64,000 nt of DNA from Nymphalis io (lineage: Eukaryota > Arthropoda > Insecta > Lepidoptera > Nymphalidae): NCBI RefSeq assembly GCF_905147045.1, contig NC_065894.1:9151501-9215500 (forward strand). Direction: 5' to 3'. Below the pieces are notes generated by a model. The model did not search any database. It saw only the letters and a program-made list of their open reading frames with translations, and was not told where the DNA came from. Shown here piece by piece: positions 39,971-53,196 of this stretch (positions are counted from its first letter, which is position 1; every line of letters starts with the position of its first letter). The position numbers were made by a program, and so were the translations under genes.

Positions 39971-41439
39971 TTCTTGTGTTTTTAAATATGCTACTATTAT
40001 TCTATGTATAACATCTAAACTATCTACATATATGGCAAAGAAAATACAGTCCAGTAACTTTTCCGCCTCTGTTTGTTAACCGATTTTTTTTTTGTTTGGT
40101 ATCCATTGACGAGGCAAAAAGAAGTTCGAAATAGGCAATTCATATATGATTTTCTCAAATTTTCAATAATTATTATAGTCGAATTCAGATATTTTTGCGA
40201 TAACTAGCTTAAAAAAACTACACTTTCTCTTAAGAAATATAGTATAAAAAGTAACAACTTGTTTCAACGGCTGTAGCCTCGTCACACCTGACGCACTTCT
40301 CAACTGGTTTACAACATAAAAAAAATATCATAATCGTTAAATATGAATCAATAACGATTATAGAGAATGTTGATCATGTTTTATCAATAAAAGATATTGA
40401 CGTTAAACATTCAAAGCAATTTTTTTAAGTGGAACCTCTTTCCGCGCGCTGAATGTAATATTTCAAGGTCTTATTTGATTTAAACAGTCTATACTATATT
40501 CCAATGGCAGAAAGATCAACAAACCCTAGATTTACATATTCCATGCGATTTGCTGATAGCACTGTTATATTAAACATTATTTGACAATATTTGATAAAAA
40601 TATTTATAATACAACATTATTACACTAAAATACTTGTATTCACTTATTTTTGTTCCAAAGTTCCGATAAAAACTCCGTCTACATTCATAGCGCCATTTTT
40701 TTACAAGTTCATTATGAATAATATAGATTATTAAGATCTCGACCAAGACTTCGATCCTGCTATTGGAACAGACTATACTAATCTAATTAAACTGTACATA
40801 TGTACATTTTGTAGAGAAACATTTTAGTACAATTTCACTTCTCTCAAATATATATCATATATTAACTCTATATTTTATGTATTTATATTATATTTTATTT
40901 TCAAATTGTATCTTTACATTTTTTTTACTTATATTTAATTAACTTATTATAGACATTTTACAAGTATGTGATGTTTTATATGTGTGTGTATATAAAATGC
41001 AACCGTTCTATTATTAAGCCAGTCCCATCCAAGCTATTCTGCTAAAAGTTTGCACAAATATTTGGCGCTGGTTACATTACAATCAAGTAAGTAGGCATAT
41101 AATAGTATTTGTTTTATTCCGTGAATCATAAAACTTGTTTTCTTAATTGCTTATTTATGAATAATAATATCTTCCACATGCTAATAAAAACGTAAAGCAC
41201 TTCATTACTTTTACTTTTTATGATATAAGTTTATTGTTTAATGTATGGCTGATAGCTGATGACATAAAAAAGATGCATACATTTTATTTACTCTTTATGA
41301 TATATAATTGTAGTACATGACTTGTAGCTGTGACTACTTGAACATAGACATAGAGATGGCAATCATTTCTCTTCTAATTATTTTAAAGATGTGAAACCGT
41401 ACCGAAATAATGAAAACACCATTTATATAATACTAGTTC
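39971..41439. other. Gene-free stretch
   Basis: Very AT-rich, no coding signal or recognised repeat. Confidence 0.5.
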
Positions 41440-41665
41440 TCACCATAATGTTAAGGGGGAGATGTTAGGTATAAAAAAGCCTTCCTTCTCCTTGGGGTTC
41501 AAGCTGGCTTCATACAAAATTTCATCAAAATTGGTTCAGTGTTTTGAAGTGAAAGCGTTATTACGTTAAAAATGCGCAAATAACTTTGTCTTTCTATCTA
41601 TTGATAAACAGACAAAGTTATAAAAATAAAAATGAGCAATTTTTAATACTAGGATAGACTAGGAA
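41440..41665 (+). repeat. Dispersed repeat, LINE-tail type
   Basis: TTAGGTATAAAAAAGCCTTC, then CTTCATACAAAATTTCATC, then GTGAAAGCG. It is shared with the copy at 47690-47905 (GTTAGGTATAAAAAGTAGCC). It ends near a CTAGGATAG stretch. The family is unassigned. Confidence 0.6.
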
Positions 41666-42704
41666 AACTTGGCAGACGTTCCTGCCTAAACATATGTAAG
41701 TACCAATTGTCATGGCGATTAGTTGAATAGAAATTGATGTGCTACAGCGCCATCTAGTTACGAGTTACAACAAAGTGGACAATAACAACCTTCTCCTTAA
41801 AAACACACACAATATTGTTTGCCAACTATCACATCGGTCAAACTGTGTCAAAATCTATTAATCTCTTTTACTATACAAAGACAACTGCTGCGTTTATAAT
41901 TTTAGAGATGTTTTAAGCTGATTAAATATTCTGTCTGTTTATTTCAACGAAAACCAGGAAATATATAATTCAGATTATGAAATATTAAATTAATTTATAT
42001 ACGACATCTAATTCGTAACTATCAGATTGGATATTTGAATAGAAAATAATGCGTATAAAATTATTATGATTTTGGCAATATTTCTTCATCTTTGAGTTAA
42101 TGTCATTAATGTATATTAATTAATTAATAATTAACATAAAAATAATGGGTATCAATAATCATGGTGTGAATTTTCTCATTTCCCTAAATCGTTTCAACAA
42201 AAACTTATTATTGTCACTAAGCTAAATATACACCACAGAAAAATATATTATATACTCACGCAGGCATATATGTTATGCAACTTATTAAGTTTATGCAAAT
42301 GTAGTTTTTATCGCTTTATTATAAATTCTATAATGCAATAGCAGTATTAAGTTATATGTGTCGCCGTAATGTCAAGAGCATTGGTGACGCACGAAGTCTT
42401 CTTGAATCTGCAACTGCTAACAAAACAGACCTTCCCTGAGGACTTAAACATGCGAAGACTGAATAAACAATTTATTAATTGTACTGTTTGTTAAGGAAGT
42501 TGGTGTTAATTGGAATAATTAGTATATTTTTATTAGTTATTAAAATATTGTTTTCGTATTGCGTATGTTATTTTATATTTAGAAATTGTCTTGTTTACAG
42601 TGTATAATTTTGAGAATGTTACACCTAAATTGTTTTCATCAGTTTTGTAGATATTCATATTATTTTTATTACTTATTATGAGTAGACTTACCACTGTAAG
42701 TATC

Positions 42705-42854
42705 ATGGAATTATTCATACTCCTGTTTGCCTGGTTTTTAGATCAGTGTGCTAAATATGGAGACAACGAAATTGGTGAAACAGATATATTCTGGGCTGCA
42801 AAAACACATTGTTTTTTATGTATGCCTCATCAACTTCCGTCGCGATTTGCTTAA
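42705..42854 (+). CDS. Unassigned small ORF, 49 residues
   Basis: ATG at 42705 in a good context (A at -3, G at +4), TAA at 42852. The N-terminus MELFILLFAWFLDQCAKYGD is hydrophobic and signal-peptide-like; the rest (NEIGETDIFW, then THCFLCMPHQLPSRF) has two further cysteines. The first 20 codons could equally be intronic, since CTGGTTTTTAG inside them is a fair 3' splice site. I recognise no family, and there is no neighbouring gene to support it. It may be chance. Confidence 0.2.
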   Translation: MELFILLFAWFLDQCAKYGDNEIGETDIFWAAKTHCFLCMPHQLPSRFA

Positions 42855-43364
42855 AATTTGAGGGGTTATACAAATAATTAAATAAAATTTACCTTAAAAC
42901 ATATAAAGACACGCCAATCCGTTCACATTTTTAACCAAGATAAATCCCTAACAACGGTACAAGCCTCTCCAAAAAGGTACGTATAAAATTTCAAATGACG
43001 TAGACCATATGTGTTTACTAGAAACTTGATAATCGGAATGTTTATATGCTAATTTATTTGGCGCCAACGATCCGAGCGTGGCTTTCAAAATGTTTTTTTG
43101 TTATATGTTTGACCCAGTGGATATATTATATCCGAAGATCTTAATCCAAGGTCATGGGTACGAAGCCATGCATGTACAAATGAGTTAAAAATATATTGCA
43201 TGACGAAGCCCTTTTATAAAATTATAAAAATGCTATTAATTTTGCTTTAATTTTGTAATTAATTTACTTAGATGTTTACAAATAAATATATAAAATTATA
43301 AACGAGACCATAATGACTTTAAGAATAAGATATATATAATATTATAATAGCCGAATTCTGCGCT

Positions 43365-43544
43365 GCTATTCTGTAAGAACGAACTCGAAACTCACCGCAG
43401 AAAACGGTCGTGAAATGTCAGTAAGTGATATGCGACATTCACCATAATAATATTTATAACTTTTAATAAAACAAGCATCAAAACAGTATACCGTCATTAC
43501 TTAGTTGTCAACATTTCACGGATAATGAATTCTTACGGAATAGC
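43365..43544. mobile_element. 180-bp MITE
   Basis: Ends GCTATTCTGTAAG (43365) and, inverted, GCTATTCCGTAAG (43544), 12 of 13 identical. The symmetry continues inward as CGTGAAATGT and ACATTTCACG. There is no coding capacity. Superfamily and target duplication are not clear. Confidence 0.65.
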
Positions 43545-43931
43545 ATTGCTGATCCTGCTATGCCTTCATGATCCAACTGTTTAGTATCTGTGCTGTCATT
43601 TTGCCTTAATTAGTCAATATCGTAATAATTTTTTATGTGCAGACTAAATGAATAATATTTATTTAATTGTATTTTTATCAGTAAATTATTAATAAATGAG
43701 TTTTTTAAGCACTTCCGTTAATCTATTTTAATTATAACGATGATTATAATATAATTAATTGTGGAAGTAATTTTATACCTTAAAAATTACGAAGTCAAGT
43801 AAGGGTTGCGCTCTAGAGCTCACATAATATAATAATTACATTTTAAACTACTACTACAAGTATATATATAAACTAAAAAATAATTAGTCATCACACTATG
43901 TCATCACACTATAACTTACCAATTAATAATA

Positions 43932-44300
43932 ATGTCCTTTGGACCGATTTCGGCCACGATCGCCAATATGAAGAGTGATTAGCCAACTGCGCATGCCATA
44001 TTACAATACACAAGTGTGTGCGCAAACAAAGGTGAACTTTCTATTCTCTAGCTCTCATAATCCTTTGGGACGGCAATCCAACACGACCACAAAGAGTTCA
44101 GGACCAGGGCCGCAGGACCAACGGCTTTACGTGCTTTCTGAGGCACAGGAGTGTATGACACACTTCCAGACTCCAAGCTGCTACTGAGAATTTTCGACAG
44201 AAAACCTAATAACTTTTTATTGGTTCGACCTGGGATTTGAAATTAAGACCTCCGGGTCTGCAGCCTTAGATCGAGCCACATCTAGACCAAAGAGGCAGTC
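43932..44300 (-). repeat. SINE family C copy
   Basis: Same structure as 27923-28279: GGACCGATTTCGGCCACGAT at the low-coordinate end, and a degraded tRNA-like head near 44240-44300 with the B box partly lost. Confidence 0.85.
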
Positions 44301-44597
44301 AGTTAACGCTATTATTACCATATTAAAAACTGTTTTGGTAAATTAGGTAATATGTAAATAAATAATTACGTGTGCAATTGAACCACCTCTTCATTGCTAA
44401 ATCGTAAGCCATTTGATTAAAAAGACTTTTAAACTAATAGAAGCAACGAAAATTAATTGAATAAATATATGCAATCCGTCAAATGTTGTTATTTAATTTT
44501 AGATCAACTATCCGAGCGAACTTGATAACATGTTAAATGGCTGATAGTTCAGGTGAGAATAAGTTGTGCTCAAGATATCCTATCCGAAAGAAATTCA

Positions 44598-44668
44598 TAT
44601 ATATATATATATATATATATATTTATTTATATATATATATATTTATTTATTTATATATATATATATAT
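44598..44668. repeat. (AT)n / (ATTT)n compound microsatellite
   Basis: Alternating AT runs broken by TTTATTTA blocks. Confidence 0.95.
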
Positions 44669-45110
44669 AAATAATACACATAAACACTTTTATGTGCACT
44701 ACTTTTTCAGTTCTGTATTTAATAGTAGAATTTATTGTAGACTTGCTTTGTTCAAGTATGAAGGGTGAATAAGCCAAAGTAATTACAAACTGTTACGAAG
44801 AGATATAAAAAACCGTTCGAATTCAACCCATTATAATGTAAATTGATCCTATAAATTCTAAAAATAAATTCATAATAATTATATAATAATTTGTTTATAA
44901 GGGAAAATTACAGATTATTTTCATAATAGCTTCCGCCGCGTCTTCGCCAGCGTATGGTAAAGATTTTAGGTACCTTATATTTTTTTCTGTACCAACGTTT
45001 AGACAATTTCTTTAAGATCAGTTGAGTAGTTGAGACGTGAAACTGTAACAAGTAAACAAATAAAGAATTTCATTTTCACATTTATAGTATTAGTAAGGGT
45101 TTTTTTTATG

Positions 45111-45140
45111 GAATAGGAAAGCGGACATATGACACTTTTA
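45111..45140 (-). repeat. SINE family A 3'-end fragment
   Basis: TTTTTTTTATGGAATAGGAA followed by AGCGGAC matches only the tail of SINE A. Confidence 0.55.
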
Positions 45141-45540
45141 ATAATTTGAAACTCTAGAATGTTCCTTTTACAGACAAATGAGTCATACTTTGATTAAAAT
45201 GGTTATGCTTGTTAGAAAACGTACTGCGTGGGTTCCAGATACTTACGAATGTCATTAGTTTTACCATATGAAATCATCACTTTTAATTGTTTCGCGGTCT
45301 TGGCATTATTATTTTTCGGAGTAGCTAAAAATTCAACGAAATATAAAACTATAAAAGGGTAAGAGGAAAATATTATAAATAGAATTTAAGAAGAAATATC
45401 CTTATTTTTTGGAATTAATCGTGCACGTAAATACACGTCAGAAAGGGCAGATTTCAATAGAAATCTTCTGATACTTCACTGTTGTCTTCAATGTACCGCA
45501 AACTTTGCATGTTTGTGATGAAAATCTACCAAGTATGTAT

Positions 45541-45775
45541 CCACAAACCTGTGTGGTGGAGTAAGCTTCACACAACCTCATCAAAAAAGAGTAGCAGGAT
45601 ATTTACACTTAAGTTTGCATCTCATGCATGTGTCTAATTTCACTGAAATTATCCAAACAATGTTTTCCTTGACAGTCCAGAATGAAATTAATTATAAACA
45701 CATGTTCTTAAATGAAAATTCAGTGGTCATTGCCCAGGTTTGAACTCGGAATCGATTAAGATTCACATCTTCGAA
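45541..45775. repeat. Rearranged SINE family B
   Basis: Forward pieces (GTGGTGGAGTAAGCTTCAC, then GCATGTGTCTAATTTCACTG) are followed by reverse 5' pieces (AAAATTCAGTGGTCATTG, GTTTGAACTCGGAATCG, TTAAGATTCACATC). Another copy with an internal orientation switch. Confidence 0.6.
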
Positions 45776-46659
45776 TCGCTGCAAAATCACGGCAGGAAGA
45801 CTTTATATTATATTATTAAGATAAATTCAGATTTTAAAAGAAGGTTTGACAAAAAAAGGTTACAGACATACACAACGAAATTAACACATGAATGAAAAAA
45901 AAACATTTCATTGGGAAAAAACGACCAAAATATTATGATGATATTAAACCATTCAAGTCCACCTGCTGGACTTTGCAAACAGAATCTCGTGGTACTATGC
46001 AGCACCAAACATAATTCCACAATAAACGTTAGTAACTTTTTTCTCACAATTTTCCAATGCTCCAGACTCCATTTTTCTTATGCATTATGTTTTAAGCATT
46101 TGAAATGTAAACAAGGGTCTTGATCGTAATTACTCGAATGATACGGATTTTTTATCTACGCATTCAACGTTTATTTTGTAATAAATGTAAGGTTTTATTT
46201 TATTATTATTTCTCTTAATTTAAAACACGATATACAAATTCCTTGTAAAGTTTTGTTATTATCTGTATTCATTATGTCAGCTGTTTTTCTCTCTTTGATG
46301 GCTGACGTACATCAGATATTGTCAAAAAACGTTTTCTCATAAAATATTTTACCTATGACACATTTCAAATTTTATGTTTCCACGAAAAAAACAAAGAATG
46401 AAGAAGTCCAACTATGTTATTTTTTATATCGAGAATGATATTATGTATATTTAGATGTTATTGGTTTTTTTCGACGGTAAATTTGTTAATGGCAGATCTG
46501 AGTTAGGAAGGCTAACGAGAGCATACAGTGTTAAGTATCAGTCCTGTCATTATTTCAAGGGCAGTTGTCGCTTGAAACTACAAAATATCTGTAGTTTTGA
46601 TCGCCGTTGCCGAAATTATGTAACGAAGACATTATTATTTATACTGCTTCGTTGGAAGT

Positions 46660-46785
46660 GAGTAAGTGTTAGCACTCCCGTGCCTCGAAAAGCACGTAAA
46701 GTAGTTTGTCACTTACCTGAACCTTCTCCAGGCGTCTCGAATTGCCGTCTCATTGGATTATGAGAGTGAGGGAATAATTAGATTA
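46660..46785 (+). repeat. SINE family C partial copy
   Basis: GCACTCCCGTGCCTCGAAAA, then GCCGTCTCATTGGATTATGA: the middle of SINE C in the opposite orientation to the other copies. It accounts for the 3' end of the 68-codon frame starting at 46455. Confidence 0.75.
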
Positions 46786-47689
46786 ACTGTGTTTGCGAGT
46801 ACTATAACATTAACACCGAACGGCTGAACGAATTCTAATGAATGGTGATGAATTAGTTTGTTATGTGAAATCTATACTTATAAAAACGTTAGTCCTGTAT
46901 GACAATTAATGCGTAGCAAAAACTGCTGAGCCTAGAAAGCTGAAATTTAGATCAAAGATTTATTTTTTAACTTAATTTATAACATAGATTTATTTTATAA
47001 CTTAACATACGTTAAGAAATGATTGAAATTTCAACTTTAAGTAGTAGAAAAGGGAGCCGTAACTTTGTATGACTTTTCACCATACTAAATCAAGTCGGTA
47101 GTGTAGAATATAGGTTACTTTTATTTTTAAATAAAAATACATTGTAATATTTTAATTTACACATATAAAATTGGGATTAGTAGTAGTATTAGTGGGGGTA
47201 GTAGCTAACGGTTTATTTAAGAACTGTAAATAAAATATCTTTATATCCTACGAAAGACAATGTCTTATAAATATATTTATAAAAAGTTTTTTTCATTGAA
47301 ATCTTCTACACTTATTTACCTGGCTATTGTGGTTAACAGTGGATTTTTAATAGTTTCAATTTGACCTTTCAAGCATTCGGGGTCGTTGTGACGTCTGAAG
47401 GTCACATTGAATGTCCTTGTTACACTTTTACACGTAGTTTGCTCAAGTGCGACAATTTATACTGAGGTTTTATATTTTTCGAATATTTTATTTAATTTTA
47501 ATTTTACGGCAGAGTAGTTAAACACACTCATATTTGTAAGTTAAAATAGCTGAAAACAAAGTTATATAAGTCTATGTGATATGAGCTAATATAGAGAGAT
47601 TGAATGATTGAACCCACTAATCTCGTGAACTAGGTAACAGTTCAATTTAAAAAAGGCCCTTTAATGAATAAACAAAAAGGAAGGAATAG

Positions 47690-47905
47690 TTATAGACATA
47701 GTATTTAGTCTAGTAGTTTTAGCCCGCGGCTTTTGTTGGTACTACGTTAGGTATAAAAAGTAGCCGCTGTCTTTCCTTGGGTTTCAAGGTAGCTTCATAC
47801 AAAAATTCATCAAAATCATTTCGCTGGTTTAGCCGTGAAAATGTAACAGATAGACAGTTACTTTTTCGCATTTATAACATTATAGTATATATTAGAATAG
47901 ATAAT
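47690..47905 (+). repeat. Dispersed repeat, LINE-tail type
   Basis: TTTAGCCCGCGGCTTTTG, TTAGGTATAAAAAGTAGCC, GCTTCATACAAAAATTCATC, GTTTAGCCGTGAAAATGTAA, ending CGCATTTATAACATTATAG. Same family as 41440-41665. Confidence 0.65.
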
Positions 47906-48372
47906 ATACACTAGGCTTAGCATCATCGTCTATATGAAACAGGTATATCAGGTGACTTAGTTGTACTTAGAGTTAAATAAGGACGGGAAATGATACCATC
48001 AATAATTCGCAAAACGCTGACTCAGCCTTGAAATTTGCGCGGTCGTTTTTACAATATGATCAGCAACATTTATGAGGTCGTTGTATACACCTAAAGTTTG
48101 ATTAACCTCAGGTCTACGACACCAACAGCATTTTCCTCTACGGTGTTCTTGAACTGACCACGTGAAACAAATTCACAAAAAAAAAAACGTGTATTGATTA
48201 ATTTACTACGCAAAAGCGTTTTTCCGCAATGCCTGTTATTTTTTGTTACTTATTTATTGATGTATTCCTGAACGCTATCTGCGTAGGATATATTTGCTAT
48301 AGTGCATATATTTGCTCAAAAACAATTGATCTCTCTATTCATTTTCTATATATATATATTCGCTTTCTAACT

Positions 48373-48437
48373 ACTGTATCACGGCGAGTGCTCTGAGGAA
48401 TTATTCTCTCTAATTCCTGCTTCCCCCTTCCTTCTTA
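48373..48437 (+). pseudogene. 65-bp LINE coding fragment
   Basis: Identical over 65 bases to 12298-12362 of the LINE in ork1 intron 1 (the YHGECSEELFSLIPAS region). Neither flank matches the LINE. Confidence 0.85.
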
Positions 48438-48510
48438 AGTCTACGCGATGTATTCATTAGTTTAAGCGAAAATTTGTATGTTTACAATGTATTTAATATT
48501 CAATTGTATG

Positions 48511-48645
48511 TACCGCAAAACAGCAGTACGTGGTATTGTTGTGTTCCGGTTTGAAAGGAGAGTGAGCCAGTGTAATTACAGGCACAAGGGACATAGCATC
48601 TTAGTTCCCAAGGTTGGTGGCACATTGGTGATGTAAGCGATGGTT
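48511..48645 (+). repeat. SINE family A, internal part
   Basis: GTACCGCAAAACAGCAGTAC, CACAAGGGACATAGCATC, TTAGTTCCCAAGGTTGG, ending GTAAGCGATGGTTAAAA. This copy carries no LINE at the CTTAGTT site. Confidence 0.85.
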
Positions 48646-49144
48646 AAAAAAAATGTAATATTTAATTATCTACTTACTTATCTCTCTCAAAATTAATTAT
48701 AAAAGTATGTATTATATAAATATGTAATTATATAAATAAAATAATTGAAGCTTTATGTAAAAGGTTAATGAACTCATTCAGCACCTAAACCGCAATTTTA
48801 ATTGATTGTGGCAAATGTCAGTTAACAAAAGTAAACCGCAAAACTTCGTGGCAGTTTTAAGCAACAACTCTCTCCTCGCTCATTGTCAATCGAAATAACG
48901 TAAGATCATATTAATCATGTTAACACGGGTTTTATTATTGTATAAATCATACAAAATAAAATTGATTGATGAAAATTTAAAACAAACAAACATATTGGTT
49001 TTAATATGATGTTCTACTCTGTACACGAGCCGATTTTCGTTTGTATATATTGATATATCTTTATTTTATATAAATAATATTAAGCGTGCAGTAAATAAAT
49101 ATGTAAGAAAATTTAAATTGAAAGTTAGACTTACTCCCAATAAG

Positions 49145-49374
49145 CAGCGCCGGCCTTGGGGTAGTGCGAGAGGGGCGATCGTTCTAGGCGCCAAGTAGCA
49201 AGGGGCGCAAAATTTCAATAACAATTTCCAGATGCTACATCAGCATTTTTTGACTTTTATAAATGTGGTAATCATTACTTATATAACATTAACTGAAATG
49301 CAATTTGAAAGCGTCGACTAAAGCGCTGAAAGACAATCTCGCTCTACCCAAATTAAGGCTCAAGACCGGCGCTG
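49145..49374. mobile_element. 230-bp hAT-like non-autonomous element
   Basis: Terminal inverted repeats CAGCGCCGGCCTTG (49145) and CAAGACCGGCGCTG (49374), 13 of 14 complementary. Flanking 8-mers CCAATAAG (49137-49144) and GCAATAAG (49375-49382) match at 7 of 8. An 8-bp target duplication and CAG-starting ends fit the hAT superfamily. No transposase. Confidence 0.8.
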
Positions 49375-49496
49375 GCAATAAGTGATACTTTTTTTAATGA
49401 TTTCATATATGGAGGCGAAGGCAAATTGATCAGGCCGTCTATTACCAAAGAATGTTTTATACTATTTACTTTGACAGCCTATTGAATATATAATAG

Positions 49497-49852
49497 TCCT
49501 CCAGACCGATTTCGGCCACGGCAGCCAATTTCAATAGAGATTACCCAATTACGCAAGAGATATTATAGTGCACAGGTGTGCGCGCAGACATAGGTGCACT
49601 CTCTATTCCCTAACTCTCATTATCCGATCGGACGTCAATCCGACACGACCGGAAAGAGTTCAAGCGCAGGACCAACAGATTTACGTGTTTTCCGAGGTAC
49701 GCGAGTGTACACACTTCCAACTACCAGATTCCGGACTGCTATTGGTACTTTCGACAGAAAAACTCAACAACTTTTTATTGGCTCGACCTGGAATTAACCC
49801 AGGGCCTCCGGGTCTACGGCCTTACATCTAGCCACTAGACCAACAAGGCAAT
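49497..49852 (-). repeat. SINE family C copy
   Basis: CCAGACCGATTTCGGCCACG to the tRNA-like head at 49780-49852 (B box changed by a small deletion near GGAATTAACCC). Confidence 0.85.
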
Positions 49853-50455
49853 AAATATAATACCATATGTTAATAACGTTATTTATAGTATATTATCAGT
49901 CGTAATGTGTGCACATATGTTTAGAGCGAGTTACGTTAATGATCTGTCGAAGTATATAGTAGACGGTGCCTTGTTAGGAATCTGACTTTGACGGAGAGTT
50001 TAGGCTCGAGAGATCGATGGATAGCCTTTTCGATTTATATAAGAGAACATTAATTATTAACAAATACAGGATTATTTAAATTTATTGAATAAAATATTAA
50101 ATTGGTTGTAATACTACTAAGCGTTAGTCAAGGCTTTACAAAGATAACGAATTAAGCCCGCTTAGCCATATCTTAATAATATAAAATGTAGATTCAAATT
50201 ATAATATATTTAATCTATAAATCATTAACGATGAAAAAAACAAAAACGTGATTTGGATAGTCAAAACATTCTATTTACAAGTTCAAAGTACACACGAGTA
50301 AAAGAACGCGTGGACTACAAGTAATCTTTAATAATATACTTATCATATGATATTGTTTATTGTTTATAATATTCAATGTATTGACTTGTTTATAAGAGAA
50401 TTTTACATACATATATATCAGAAGAAACTAAATTTATCAAATATTATTTAAAATT

Positions 50456-50692
50456 AGATATTCTACCGCTAAACAAAACAAAATACTTAGTAGAAATATT
50501 AGTCGTTCCGGTTTGAAGAATGAGTGGGCTAGTGTAACTACGGGCACATAACATCTTCGTTCCCAAAGTGGCGCATTGGCGATGTCAGGAATGGTTAATA
50601 TTTCTTACATCGCCAATGTCTATAAGCGGTGGCGACCACTTAATATCAGGTGGCCCATTTGCCCATCCACCTTCATATAACAGAAAAAAATT
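50456..50692 (+). repeat. SINE family A, diverged copy
   Basis: TAGATATTCTACCGCTAAAC, TTCCGGTTTGAAGAATGAG, TGGTTAATATTTCTTACATC, ACTTAATATCAGGTGGCCC. Confidence 0.8.
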
Positions 50693-50744
50693 AAACTACG
50701 TACACAAAACTTAAAGGCAATTTACTATATTATAAAAGTTTTCA

Positions 50745-50915
50745 TCCCCAGCTTCACCCGCGTAAGAGAGAGAGGTGAGTATTAAGGACCTTATGTCCTA
50801 TTCTGTACCCCTAACAACGTGTATACAAAAATCCATGATGATCGGTTGAATAGTTAATACGTTAAAGCGTAACAAACATACATCCGAATTTATTTATTAA
50901 TAAAGATTGTATACA
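50745..50915 (+). repeat. Dispersed repeat, LINE-tail type
   Basis: CCCCAGCTTCACCCGCG, CTTATGTCCTATTCTGTACC, ATCGGTTGAATAGTTAATAC, AAAGCGTAACAAACATAC. Diverged. Confidence 0.5.
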
Positions 50916-53196
50916 ATCTGTAACTTATACTAGTGTATAAATAATGTTTTTACATTTTTAATAATTTTATTTTCTAATGACAATATGTAACCGAATATAT
51001 ATGTACGTATGCAACGATGGTTAGTTAGTATATAATATATCAACGAGGCTCAAGTTGCCTGATTTATTGATAATAATACAATGAATCTTTATTAAATCAA
51101 TTGATCAGATTGAGCATGACATCATTTTATTGCTGGTATCAAATGGGGTTAACGAATAGTTTTATAACGTTATGTGGACTTAATGACCGTTACAATTGTA
51201 GTATTTATGTAACATATTATACTATTTATTTAACTTTCATTATATGCTTTTAACGAATTGGTGTGCTGATATAATTCGAAAAAAATATTTAAATTTGTAC
51301 CTTATTACAACTGTACAAAAAAGGAGTGTAATGTTTACATAGTTCATGTATTGTAGGTTTCTTTATTACACCATAGCTTTTAAATGCCTGGATGAATTTG
51401 GATGTATGGGGTATCGTTAGAATCCTTACACCATCCTGGTTGGCACTGAATATCGTGTTTTATTTATTTATTAATCATTTATTACACACAATTTACAAAC
51501 ATAATAACGAGAAACATTAATCGGGCGTAGTGTGTGAACAACTTATACTTAAAATTTATTGAATATTTATACACTTAATAAAAATATGAATATCCAATAT
51601 ACATGCTCAACATACATATCGTGTTTTACGTTTTTTAAGGTAAAAAAATATTTTGTCGCTCGCTTAATAGTTTGTTATTTGTATTGTGATTTAAGTAAAA
51701 AAAAACTTAAGTGTATATCGATCAGTTAAAGCTATATATTGAAATGGTTTCCCGATAAAAGTTTTTTTTTTCATTCATTACTAAATTCGACTATTTGTAT
51801 GCACATTAAAGAACATGTGATTCATTCGCTCTTTAAAATTAACTAAAAAAAAAAATAAATTCTAAGTACAGATACACAAATTTTTACCGTAAGAAGTTTT
51901 AACTGTCACGCGTTTGATTTTCACCAATTATAATAATGGAATATTTATTAAATTGAAATTAGATCCCCAGTGCTTCATGTATTTTATACACAAATTGAAC
52001 GTCTAAATATGATTTTAGACGTTTACTTTATTTGATTACATATGTCAAAGGTAATAAATATACATATATGTAGATTGTAGGTATATGAAAATAAATAAAA
52101 TATTATTTAATACTTCTATGAAAACCGAAGTTTTAAGAAACAATACATATTTTTTAACACAGAGAGGAACATGCAAAAGCAAAGCGAAAAAATATTCCAA
52201 TTACCAAAGCAAAAACATTAGCATAAACTATTTTAAAATATTCCAGGCACATTAAGTCTCGTTTTGATTGTTTATGCTAAGTAATACTACGTCACCACGG
52301 AAAGAAAATTACCAAGTTTTGTCTGGTGACTGTGAAATTCCTCATTATTTAATATCAGTCCTCTCTCTAAATCTTTGGAGATTGCTTGGAAACTTTTATA
52401 AATACGTATTTAAATTTTAGTTTAAGATCTTAAAGTGCAATTAAGAATAAGTATAAAAAATGGGGCGTGGTAAAAAGAGTGTTCTTATTAAATAAAAGTA
52501 ACTTGAAAATTGAAAATGATTAAAAATATACATTAAAAAAAAACATTTATAATATTGCATTTTATTTCACAGGTATACAACCTTCTTTTTAAAATATTAA
52601 CTAATTAACAAATAATATGGAGCGTTACCATTGAAATGTTTTGCAATATTGTTATAAATAATGCGTTTTTTTACATATGGAAAATTAAGAATACTTTTTA
52701 CGATTGTAATAAGACAAAACCTCGAATAAGGAGGTTTAATGTCACTACAAACATGTCCCAATTTTTTTATAATCAATCGAAAAAATGAGAAGACGGTAAA
52801 TTTGGGATCCACACCGGCTGCTGGTGATCTGTGCTACGCCGCTGTTATTGTTTGTTTATATCTCTACTGTTTATTATGTTTATATATCAATGAAGATGTC
52901 AAGTAACAATGAGATCTTATAAACATACTCAGTATTATTTTGAAGTGACATTTATTAGCAAAATAATATCCGAATTATTTTGCCAACTCCATGTTGTCTT
53001 TCTTTCATGTCATTAAAAGCGTTATTAATTAATAATTATAATTCATTTCGTTGTCGTCGTTGCGTAAGATGAAATTATTTCTTGTGTGAACCAGCCAAGT
53101 ATGTTGGAGCAGCGTGGTGGACTACGTTTCAAGGACCTTCACCTCAAACGGGGGGATATTTATATTGCTTTGGGATATTTATTAGCTTTTACTATA
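50916..53196. other. Gene-free stretch
   Basis: AT-rich; no ORF of interest and no repeat that I recognise. Confidence 0.5.
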
